Shown piece after piece: positions 25,590 through 35,157 of a stretch of DNA of 64,000 bases. Numbering within the stretch: position 1 is the stretch's first letter; each line of letters begins with the position of its first letter. The notes beneath the pieces were generated by a model that was not told the DNA's origin, did no database searches, and was given only the letters and a program-made list of their open reading frames with translations. This DNA is from Paramecium sonneborni (Eukaryota > Ciliophora > Oligohymenophorea > Peniculida > Parameciidae). The stretch spans positions 560,925-624,924 of the forward strand of contig CAJJDN010000024.1 in the NCBI GenBank assembly GCA_905182985.1, in the 5' to 3' direction. A program made the position numbers and the translations under genes.

Positions 25590-26060
25590 CAAATAAGAAA
25601 TATTAAATGTAAAATATACCTTGACTGTTGAATCTTATCTAAAATAGTTTAGGTTAATAAAAAAAATATTTTAAATGTAATTATGGGAAATGGTAGGTTT
25701 GAGAAAAAGTTATTATAGATGAGCATTAGAAGCTTTAATAATCTTTCAAATTACTAAGTATACATTAAAAAAGTAATTTAGTTCAGTATCTTTTCAAACC
25801 ATACAAGAATGGATAAAACATGCAAGAGATTTCTCAAAACGTTCCATTTAAATATTTATTAAAGTCTATTTAGAAAAGGAGGGTAATTGTTGTTTTATAT
25901 TTAGAATTATATCAGTTTTATAATTTGTTAAAAGAACAATGTCAAATATATGGAAATTAATGCAACTACTGGTTAAAAGCCTAATGAAACTTTTATTTAA
26001 ACAACAATGAGAAATTTAGATATATAAGGAGCAATTGAAGTTAATATGATTAAACCTAAT
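25590..26060 (+). pseudogene. Decayed Rab-type GTPase gene
   Basis: Rab motifs are recognisable but broken. LTVESYLKQFRL aligns with the switch I/beta2 region, and MQLWEMVG with WDTAGQ. SYYR is followed by TGA (25720-25722) where GALGA-type residues are expected, then ALEALIIFQITKYT, SFQTIQEWIKHARDFS and IQIFIKVYLEKEG (NKxDL reduced to KVYL). A frame change then leads to YMEINATTGQKPNETFIQT, the ExSAxTG motif. No P-loop was found. The in-frame TGA, frameshift and deleted motifs indicate a pseudogene. Its 3' part is repeated after the gap at 26912. Confidence 0.75.
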
Positions 26061-26393
26061 TTTTTAATATAGAAATAATATATTGTTTAAAATATCTATA
26101 ATCAAAAATAAAATAAAATATGAATAAAATATGTAATTTGTTTAAATATTTTGAAATTTAACATTTAAAAAGTATAAGATTGTGATGTCTCTTCTTATAT
26201 ATAATTATATATATAATATATATATCATAACTGATATCCAACTCAGAGGTTTTCAACATTACCACCTTCATCTTCAAGTTCTGAGGTCCACAATGTTAAA
26301 TTATCTCTGATGAGTTACATGATGGTTGTGGCATCCTTATATTAATCTTCTTAGATTTATTCAATATCTGCAATGGCATCATCAAAAGCCTAA
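25670..26393 (+). repeat. Left copy of 724-bp gap-flanking duplication
   Basis: Bases 25670-26393 read the same as 26912-27635 (offset 1,242), including intergenic DNA, the Rab relic and the 3' end of the 14-3-3 gene. The copies abut the N gap on either side. This is the pattern of two overlapping contig ends that were not merged, rather than a biological repeat. Confidence 0.9.
26243..26393 (-). pseudogene. Truncated second copy of the 14-3-3 last exon
   Basis: Contains the last 14-3-3 exon ([14 protein letters not shown] to [10 protein letters not shown] and TGA at 26243-26245) plus 4 bp of intron, then runs into the N gap. It is part of the duplicated contig end, so it is most likely an assembly artefact and not a second gene. 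Confidence 0.8.
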
Positions 26394-26911
26394 NNNNNNN
26401 NNNNNNNNNNNNNNNNNNNNNNNNNNNNNNNNNNNNNNNNNNNNNNNNNNNNNNNNNNNNNNNNNNNNNNNNNNNNNNNNNNNNNNNNNNNNNNNNNNNN
26501 NNNNNNNNNNNNNNNNNNNNNNNNNNNNNNNNNNNNNNNNNNNNNNNNNNNNNNNNNNNNNNNNNNNNNNNNNNNNNNNNNNNNNNNNNNNNNNNNNNNN
26601 NNNNNNNNNNNNNNNNNNNNNNNNNNNNNNNNNNNNNNNNNNNNNNNNNNNNNNNNNNNNNNNNNNNNNNNNNNNNNNNNNNNNNNNNNNNNNNNNNNNN
26701 NNNNNNNNNNNNNNNNNNNNNNNNNNNNNNNNNNNNNNNNNNNNNNNNNNNNNNNNNNNNNNNNNNNNNNNNNNNNNNNNNNNNNNNNNNNNNNNNNNNN
26801 NNNNNNNNNNNNNNNNNNNNNNNNNNNNNNNNNNNNNNNNNNNNNNNNNNNNNNNNNNNNNNNNNNNNNNNNNNNNNNNNNNNNNNNNNNNNNNNNNNNN
26901 NNNNNNNNNNN
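26394..26911. other. Assembly gap (518 N)
   Basis: Run of N. Because both flanks are the same 724 bp, the true gap is probably zero or negative. Confidence 0.95.
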
Positions 26912-27635
26912 TTTAAATGTAATTATGGGAAATGGTAGGTTTGAGAAAAAGTTATTATAGATGAGCATTAGAAGCTTTAATAATCTTTCAAATTACTAAG
27001 TATACATTAAAAAAGTAATTTAGTTCAGTATCTTTTCAAACCATACAAGAATGGATAAAACATGCAAGAGATTTCTCAAAACGTTCCATTTAAATATTTA
27101 TTAAAGTCTATTTAGAAAAGGAGGGTAATTGTTGTTTTATATTTAGAATTATATCAGTTTTATAATTTGTTAAAAGAACAATGTCAAATATATGGAAATT
27201 AATGCAACTACTGGTTAAAAGCCTAATGAAACTTTTATTTAAACAACAATGAGAAATTTAGATATATAAGGAGCAATTGAAGTTAATATGATTAAACCTA
27301 ATTTTTTAATATAGAAATAATATATTGTTTAAAATATCTATAATCAAAAATAAAATAAAATATGAATAAAATATGTAATTTGTTTAAATATTTTGAAATT
27401 TAACATTTAAAAAGTATAAGATTGTGATGTCTCTTCTTATATATAATTATATATATAATATATATATCATAACTGATATCCAACTCAGAGGTTTTCAACA
27501 TTACCACCTTCATCTTCAAGTTCTGAGGTCCACAATGTTAAATTATCTCTGATGAGTTACATGATGGTTGTGGCATCCTTATATTAATCTTCTTAGATTT
27601 ATTCAATATCTGCAATGGCATCATCAAAAGCCTAA
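26912..27635 (+). repeat. Right copy of 724-bp gap-flanking duplication
   Basis: Same sequence as 25670-26393. It carries the 3' part of the Rab relic (with its TGA at 26962-26964) up to about 27302 and the last exon of the intact 14-3-3 gene. This copy continues into the complete gene, so it should be kept when the overlap is collapsed. Confidence 0.9.
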
Positions 27636-28290
27636 AGATATAAATTAAATATAATTACTGATTTAGCTAATTAGCAAGCCTTGGCGGCATCATTTAAAAC
27701 TTCATAATAGAAAACGGAGAAATTCAAAGCAAGTCCTAATCTAATTGGGTTTGTTGTCTTTAATTCAGAGTTAGCAACTTAAGAAGCAGCTTAATAGGCA
27801 GCAAGTGCACCATCAGCAGCTTTCTTATGTTGATCTCCTGTAGCATATTCAGAAATATATCTGTGATAATCTCCTTTCATCTTGTGGAAGAACACCTTGG
27901 CTTCTGGGGTTGAAGCTGTTTTGATTAAATGGCTATCGATCAAATTAAGAATATCATTGCAGTATTGATTAAGCTCTTCTTCAATCTTTTTCTTATAGCT
28001 TCTGATCAAAACAAGATTCTTTTATGATGCTGGTTAAGATTAAGCCTATGTAAAATTATTTATTTTTATACCTTTCCTTCTTCTTTGTTTTCAATACTTG
28101 ATAAAACTCTCCAAGCTGTTCTTCTTCCACCAATGCTATTTTTATAAGCAACAGAGAGAAGATTTCTTTCCTCAACTGACAATTCTTAACCATTCTCTAC
28201 AACTTATTTGATGTAATTGACCATATCTTCAAATCTCTCTGTTTATTCTGTCAACTTTGTCATGTAGATGAGTTCTTCTCTAGTGCTCAT
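27485..28290 (-). CDS. 14-3-3 protein
   Basis: Phosphoserine/phosphothreonine-binding adaptor, 250 residues, the usual length. Introns at 28046-28071 (26 nt) and 27632-27658 (27). Family signatures are clear: [39 protein letters not shown] (the [14 protein letters not shown] signature), [56 protein letters not shown] and the C-terminal [15 protein letters not shown]. The acidic tail ends NVENL. The phosphopeptide-binding Arg/Tyr ([10 protein letters not shown]) and the Lys of SVAYK are present. Paramecium is expected to have several paralogues. Confidence 0.96.
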
Positions 28291-28830
28291 TTTGGATATT
28301 TAAAATTTAAATTTTTTAATTATTTCTAGAAATTAAGATGTCCCTTTTATATCATAATTCGAACTAAATCCTAAATAATTGTAAATAAAATATATATACT
28401 ATTTTATTTCTTTACTACACTACAACAATTCCTACCATTTAAAATTTGATATTTTTATATTCATAGTCCTCATCTATATTATTTTTCAATTTTTCTATTC
28501 ATATTCTTACTTATATATATATATTTTTAATTTTAGTCACATTTACAAACAAATACAAAACATTTGTAGCTAATTATGTTTAAGTTATCAATTTGACATA
28601 TTTTGTAAATTTCTAAAAAATTTCAAACTTTATTTACAATGCTTATTGATGATTAATTTGATTATCTTATGATTTAAAATTCAAAAGTAATCTTTTTTTC
28701 AATATTACACATTCTATCTAAAGTTATTTACTTATTAATCTTATTAAATAATATTAATGATCTAACTTCATATATTATTAACTTAGAAAGTGAAAAATAT
28801 AACTGTTTATTAAGATAATAAATTTATAAA
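28291..28830. other. Intergenic between divergent genes
   Basis: 540 bp of AT-rich DNA upstream of the 14-3-3 gene and the next gene. No motif could be assigned. Confidence 0.5.
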
Positions 28831-30382
28831 ATGGAATAATTTAATGGAAAAACATAGGTATATTATAAATCTATACTTAAGGATAATATTTTAATAACAT
28901 AACCATTAACTAAATAGAAGTATTCAGCATTATTTCATGATGAGAGGTTTGGAAAAGATTTTGAGTCAAATTACTCAAAACTTTAAGAAATAATGGATGT
29001 AAATTAATTTTACAACATTAGAACTTGTAAGGAAAGGTTGAATAAATAGTAAAAAGTTAAGAAGATGATTTTATGAAAGCATATAAAGATCAAATGAATG
29101 AATTGCAAATAGATTTGAAGGCTATGAAAAGAAAAATTGATGAAGAGTCATTAAAATAAAAAGCTGATGAAAAAAAAAGAATCTTAGAAGAAGAAAGAGA
29201 TTACTTTAGATAAGAAGCCCTTAGATTAGATAATTTAAACAAAGAATAGTTGAGAACAATTGAAGAATTAAAGTTCAAGTTAAAAATTACTATTGAAGAA
29301 AAAAATTATTATGAAGGTTTTGTTATAGGTACTTTTTAATAACTATGCATAAGATTCAAAAAAAGAAAATAAAGCATTAAAATTTGAACTCTTATAATTA
29401 TATAAGTAAAAAATGGAAGATTAAAAAACATTAAATCGAATGCAATCACAGTCATAAACATAGTAAATTACTAAATTAAATTCTAAAAAACAGTCTGATA
29501 ATAGACCACAAACATAAGAAGGAATCAGATCAGAAGGGAATTTATTCATCAAGGATGATTTTAATTCTGAATTTTTAAAGAGAGAATAATCTTCAAAAGC
29601 AGGATTAAGATCACAACTATCTACTAAAAATTATGATTAAGCATCAACCTAATTTGATTTTTTTAGGCGAGAAATTTCTACTCAATAATAAAGTAGATTT
29701 CATCCTGAAAATTAAATGGTATTTATAGTAAATACTTATAGATAGAAGAAAGAAATAACTAAATTTTAGAATTAAAGCAATTGTTATAAAAAGAAAAGAT
29801 TTTGTGTCAATAATTAAAGTGTGAATTATAAAGGCAAAACTCTTAAAGGGGAGAACTTGAAGTTATTCTACTAGATTGTGTCAACTAGCTAAAAAAAGAT
29901 ATTGCTACAAGATAAACAGTTTAAAAATAAGCATTTTTGAGTAATAGTAACAAAACACCAAAAACTTCTGAATAAATTGCCTTTGAAGATATTGATTATA
30001 GATAGTTTACACATTAAGATAAAAAGTAATTATTTTTTGTTTATGAAAGAGTACTTCTCAAAAAATTTTTAAGCTCTGAATAATTTTTAGATCAAATATA
30101 TTAACTTACTTTTAACAGTCAAATGGCAAGTACATCTCAATTGAAACTTAATGAAAAATGGAAATAAGATGCAAATGATGCTAATAAGAAATTCAATAAT
30201 TTTAAGATATATAAATTTAGAAATATTACTAGCTAACGTAATTTATAAATTTAATTTAGCTATTATAAAGTAGGTGATATCAAAATAAGAGTAAAACATT
30301 TTAACAGAACTACAAGACAAAGTTGATTAAGGATAAGGATTAGTTGATCAGATTGTACAAACTTGATTCTTTTTATCAATGA
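28831..30382 (+). CDS. Long coiled-coil protein, 486 aa
   Basis: Five exons, introns 28999-29021 (23 nt), 29329-29353 (25, ends AAG), 29719-29741 (23) and 30270-30289 (20, ends AAG); 486 residues. Starts MEQFNGKTQVYYKSILKDN. The centre is heptad coiled coil (NLQGKVEQIVKSQEDDF; LKAMKRKIDEESLKQKADEK; LNKEQLRTIEELKFKLKI). A Ser/Gln-rich linker follows, then a second coil (ILELKQLLQKEKILCQQLK) and a mixed C-terminal region ending LYKLDSFYQ. If the last weak intron is not spliced, the protein ends about 17 codons earlier at TGA 30324-30326. Likely structural; no family recognised. Confidence 0.75.
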
Positions 30383-31110
30383 TTATCATTTTCAATTATA
30401 AAAATTCATTGATAAAAAAACTATTCATTTGATGTTTTATTTTAAAAATCACAAATCAAATAATTATTTAGTTTTTGCTAAAAATTATTAATTTTATAAT
30501 TTAATGAATATAAAAGACTTTAGGTTTACTGCTTTCAAATATTCCACAAAACTTCGAAAAACTTTGTATAAATCATATAAAAATATTAATTGAACTTTGT
30601 TAACTATGTCTTACATTGAAGTTCTTTAATAAGATTTGAAAAAAATTTATTTCCCACTGATATATAAATTTTTTGTGATGAGAGGAGGGAAAAAATAAAA
30701 AATGGGCAAATTGTGATAATGAAAATCAGGAGTTTTTAAAATAAAGCTATGTAGATTTTTATTTTACTTTATGACGGGATTATAATCTTTTAATAAAATT
30801 TTTTTGTGAAATTTAGTTTATTATTGTATATCTTTATATTCTATATTAGGTAAAAATTAGTTATCCAACAAAATTTTTATCAGCCTCTTTGTCATCTTTT
30901 CCATAATTATTAAAATGTGTTTTGATTTATCTATATAATTAAATTTTCTTTTATTTCTTATTTCTTAATTTTTTATACAATATATCAATAAATTCATTCT
31001 TACATATTTTAAAATTAGTACAATAATTAATAAAAGATTATCTTGTAGTGTTAGTTTATAGTTCATTGTAATTTCTTAAAAAGACTAATTATAATTTTTA
31101 GGCTGCAATA
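30383..31110. other. Intergenic, nothing recognised
   Basis: 728 bp. A possible GTA...TAG intron lies immediately before 31101, so a non-coding or coding 5' exon of the next gene may be hidden here. Confidence 0.4.
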
Positions 31111-33355
31111 ATGTTTGTAGATTTCTTTAAAATTGAATTATCGTTGATAATCAGACCAGTCAATTTTGCTGCTCTTTTCCTTTACTTTTTCTTTTTTTAT
31201 ATTTATTTATTATTATTGTTTCTTCGATTATTAATCATTAGATTGATCAATTAGCTTCACTCTCTAAAGTTTTATGGGATTTAAATTATAATTAACATCG
31301 TTTAACTAATTTAAATATATTATTTGGATATTTTAGCTTTGGAATGTATTATGAAGTCTAATCACCATATGGCTGCTTTTGCCATTCGTATTATAAAAAA
31401 ATAATATTTATATTTTAAGAATTATAAGGATGCAATTTATTATTATTATTAAAATCAACTGAAATGAGTGATTCTTAATGTTCTTTTGATGCATGCTGTG
31501 ATAGAGGTTATGTCAGTTTAGGGGATTGTATTTGTGATTTTGGATTCTTTGGCGATCATTGTGAATAAAAAATTTCTGATATTTTCACTCCCTAATACTA
31601 TATTTTCATTGGCTTATATTGTTTAGTGTTTTTATACACATTAATAAATGCAAGCTATTAACTTTATCATAAAATATTTGATAAAAGCTAAACTATTCAA
31701 GAGAAGTAATTGAGAAATTGAAATAGATCTTAAATATCCATTAAGCTATTAGTAAAATCTCCGATAAATATAATTTTAACGTTATCTTGTTTACTCAGTT
31801 TAGTAAAGTTGCTTTGGTTAATATTGGATCCACTTTAACTTTATGTAAATTTTATAGATATAAAAGAAAGGAAGAATAATTATCTTTGAACACATATTAA
31901 ATGATATTTCTTATACTCTTTTATTCTATATATATGGATATTTACTAATCATTTGGTATTCTATGTATGCTGAAATAAGTTTTAATATATCAAATCACGT
32001 AAAATATTAACCTTTTCTTAGAACAACAATGAAAATAATTAAAAAAATAATACTACTAAATTGATTTGCAAACATTATAAAAAAGTAGTTAAGCTGAGAT
32101 TATTTTTAGAATTTTTTATTTAATTAGTACTCAGTATATTTACAGGTAAACATTTAAATCAATATTAATAGGATTAAGACTCGAGATAGAGTATCCTTAT
32201 TTTGCTATGCTATGTTATTCTTTTCTTCTCATTAATTTTTTTATATTTATTTTTGAATTTGCTATATATGGGAGAAAACTGTAAAGTTGTATACATAAGT
32301 AACTTAAATAATTTTACAGTTAAAAAAAAAAGAAAATAATGAGTTTGATGAGCATGAAAGAGGAATTATAAAAATAATTAGAACAAATTTAAGCTGATGG
32401 AGCAATACAGTAGAATAGTCAAATTAAAAAAGTTGAAAATTCTCCTCAAAAATCTTTAAGAAGACCAAGTGAAGATATACCCTAAGTTGTAGTACCTAGT
32501 CAAAAGGATAGATTAAGGAAAAAAAATGTTACTTTCTGCAAAAATAATTCAAGCATTATGTATTATAGATAAGAGAGTCAACAAAACATTAAAATAAAAA
32601 ATGAGATTATAGAAGTCATAGCAGAATAAACAGAAAATTCTGAGAGAGGAACTAATGTTGTTTAAAATATCAATAATGAAAGTTGTTGTTTAGATGAGTA
32701 AATAAAAGAAATCGATTGGATTTACAATAAATAAGATTAAGAAATAATGTAAAATACAATTTAAATAAAACTGAAAATTGTAAGGGATACAAAAGAAAAG
32801 GTTCATAGTGATTAAGAGAATGTTATACCTCAAAAATTAAATAATAAAAAATAAATAGACTCAAGCAATTTAAGTGATCTAAGCTAAGATTAAACTTATT
32901 ACACTTAAATAGGATAATAAATTGATGTTTATGAACAATAAAAATATTTAGAGGAACAATAATTATAATTAAAATCTAGTAGTTTAGAAGCTGATAAAAA
33001 TATCCTTTCTTAAATAATGCTTTTAGTATCCTTAGGAATTATATATGAAGTAATGTTTGGAATCATGAGCATAATTGCTCTGATTAATGAAGCAATATAT
33101 TCAACTCCTATTGGAACTATTGTTTATTTATATGTCTCTAATTCACTTTAATTCTTTTCATTATTGAATGTACTAAAATTATTTAAGGACTTCTATAATC
33201 AATAAATTAAAAATTTGATTTGGATTTCAAAAATTGGAAGCAAAAAGACAGACTTGAATTAAAATTATTCTTTCATAATACCATAAGAATATAAACAAGA
33301 TGATGAAATGTTAAAAAAGTTTGAAAGCAGGATAAATTTGATCACTTTATATTGA
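31111..33355 (+). CDS. Multi-membrane protein with EGF-like Cys motif
   Basis: Probable single gene of about 700 residues with at least five introns (e.g. 38 nt after MF; GTAATTGAGAAATTGAAATAG; GTAAAATATTAACCTTTTCTTAG). It begins with a hydrophobic, signal-like segment. A Cys-rich module follows: CSFDACCDRGY then GDCICDFGFFGDHCEQ, spaced like an EGF repeat. Several membrane helices come next (YYIFIGLYCLVFLYTLI; NIILTLSCLLSLVKLLWLIL; MLCYSFLLINFFIFIFEFAI). The last 300 residues are a charged tail (MSLMSMKEELQKQLEQIQAD) and two more hydrophobic segments (LGIIYEVMFGIMSIIALI). TGA at 33353-33355. The start and first intron are the least certain part. Most of the tail is repeated after the N at 33665. 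Confidence 0.65.
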
Positions 33356-33664
33356 TAGTATTTTTATACATTTTTACTATTTTAATGTATAAATAAGAAG
33401 TTATTTCTAAAAAAATATTTTTATGACAATAATCTAGAAATTAAAAAAATCAATTTCGCTTAAAATTAGTGTCTTTAAATAAATCTGCCCTTACCAATTT
33501 GATTAATTTCTAAATAAAATTGATGAAAATACTTCTCTCAATTCTTATTCTGTAATATCATTTCTCTCATATTAATCAAAATATTATGTGAGGAAATCAT
33601 CTTGAGCGATAATAAATTCTTTGAGTTGAATTTTTTCTTTTTCAGTAATGAACTTATTTTTAAA
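32492..33664 (+). repeat. Left copy of 1,173-bp direct duplication
   Basis: Identical by eye to 33666-34838 (offset 1,174). It includes the 3' half of the multi-membrane gene and a 5'-truncated piece (33450-33664, minus strand) of the small EF-hand-like gene. A single N at 33665 marks the joint. Probable unmerged contig overlap. Confidence 0.9.
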
Positions 33665-33665
33665 N

Positions 33666-34838
33666 GTACCTAGTCAAAAGGATAGATTAAGGAAAAAAAA
33701 TGTTACTTTCTGCAAAAATAATTCAAGCATTATGTATTATAGATAAGAGAGTCAACAAAACATTAAAATAAAAAATGAGATTATAGAAGTCATAGCAGAA
33801 TAAACAGAAAATTCTGAGAGAGGAACTAATGTTGTTTAAAATATCAATAATGAAAGTTGTTGTTTAGATGAGTAAATAAAAGAAATCGATTGGATTTACA
33901 ATAAATAAGATTAAGAAATAATGTAAAATACAATTTAAATAAAACTGAAAATTGTAAGGGATACAAAAGAAAAGGTTCATAGTGATTAAGAGAATGTTAT
34001 ACCTCAAAAATTAAATAATAAAAAATAAATAGACTCAAGCAATTTAAGTGATCTAAGCTAAGATTAAACTTATTACACTTAAATAGGATAATAAATTGAT
34101 GTTTATGAACAATAAAAATATTTAGAGGAACAATAATTATAATTAAAATCTAGTAGTTTAGAAGCTGATAAAAATATCCTTTCTTAAATAATGCTTTTAG
34201 TATCCTTAGGAATTATATATGAAGTAATGTTTGGAATCATGAGCATAATTGCTCTGATTAATGAAGCAATATATTCAACTCCTATTGGAACTATTGTTTA
34301 TTTATATGTCTCTAATTCACTTTAATTCTTTTCATTATTGAATGTACTAAAATTATTTAAGGACTTCTATAATCAATAAATTAAAAATTTGATTTGGATT
34401 TCAAAAATTGGAAGCAAAAAGACAGACTTGAATTAAAATTATTCTTTCATAATACCATAAGAATATAAACAAGATGATGAAATGTTAAAAAAGTTTGAAA
34501 GCAGGATAAATTTGATCACTTTATATTGATAGTATTTTTATACATTTTTACTATTTTAATGTATAAATAAGAAGTTATTTCTAAAAAAATATTTTTATGA
34601 CAATAATCTAGAAATTAAAAAAATCAATTTCGCTTAAAATTAGTGTCTTTAAATAAATCTGCCCTTACCAATTTGATTAATTTCTAAATAAAATTGATGA
34701 AAATACTTCTCTCAATTCTTATTCTGTAATATCATTTCTCTCATATTAATCAAAATATTATGTGAGGAAATCATCTTGAGCGATAATAAATTCTTTGAGT
34801 TGAATTTTTTCTTTTTCAGTAATGAACTTATTTTTAAA
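33666..34838 (+). repeat. Right copy of 1,173-bp direct duplication
   Basis: Second copy. On the plus strand, 33666-34529 repeats the tail of the multi-membrane gene without its 5' part. On the minus strand it contains the EF-hand-like gene, which continues intact to 34892. Collapsing the two copies would leave one complete copy of each gene. Confidence 0.9.
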
Positions 34839-34892
34839 TAATTCAGTTGTAAAATATAGCTATTTGGCTGGCTGTCTTTATAATTATTCCAT
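34624..34892 (-). CDS. Small EF-hand-like protein, 81 aa
   Basis: Two exons, intron 34684-34706 (23 nt), 81 residues, MEQLQRQPAKQLYFTTELF to DLFKDTNFKRN. The segment QYFDQYERNDITEQELREKL resembles one EF-hand: Asp at position 1, Ile at 8 and Glu at 12 of the loop are present, but positions 3 and 5 are not acidic. Calcium binding is therefore doubtful. The start is 36 bp downstream of the stop of the next gene on the same strand. Convergent with the multi-membrane gene. Confidence 0.65.
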
Positions 34893-34928
34893 TAAATATA
34901 ATTAATATTGATATAATAATTGTATTTT

Positions 34929-35125
34929 TCACTCATTGTGCTAATTAATACTCTCTTCTTCTTTTTGTTCTGTCTGTTAATTAGGTTAGTTTTGTATATG
35001 ATCTTATTAGGATTAAGGCTTTTCTAAAAGATCTTTGTTTGATATTTCATTTTCTTATTATATTTCTATTTATTTATCTTATTCAATATTTTCTGATTGT
35101 ACAAATTCTGTTTGAATTTAAACAG

Positions 35126-35157
<32 letters not shown>

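Noticed and set aside
26326..26968. Open frames running through the N gap
   Set aside because: The apparent openness is created by N bases. Real content there is only the duplicated 14-3-3 exon end and the Rab relic.
26394..27635. Second 14-3-3 gene copy or segmental duplication
   Set aside because: The copies are identical, include non-coding DNA and end exactly at the N run, so unmerged contig ends are a simpler explanation.
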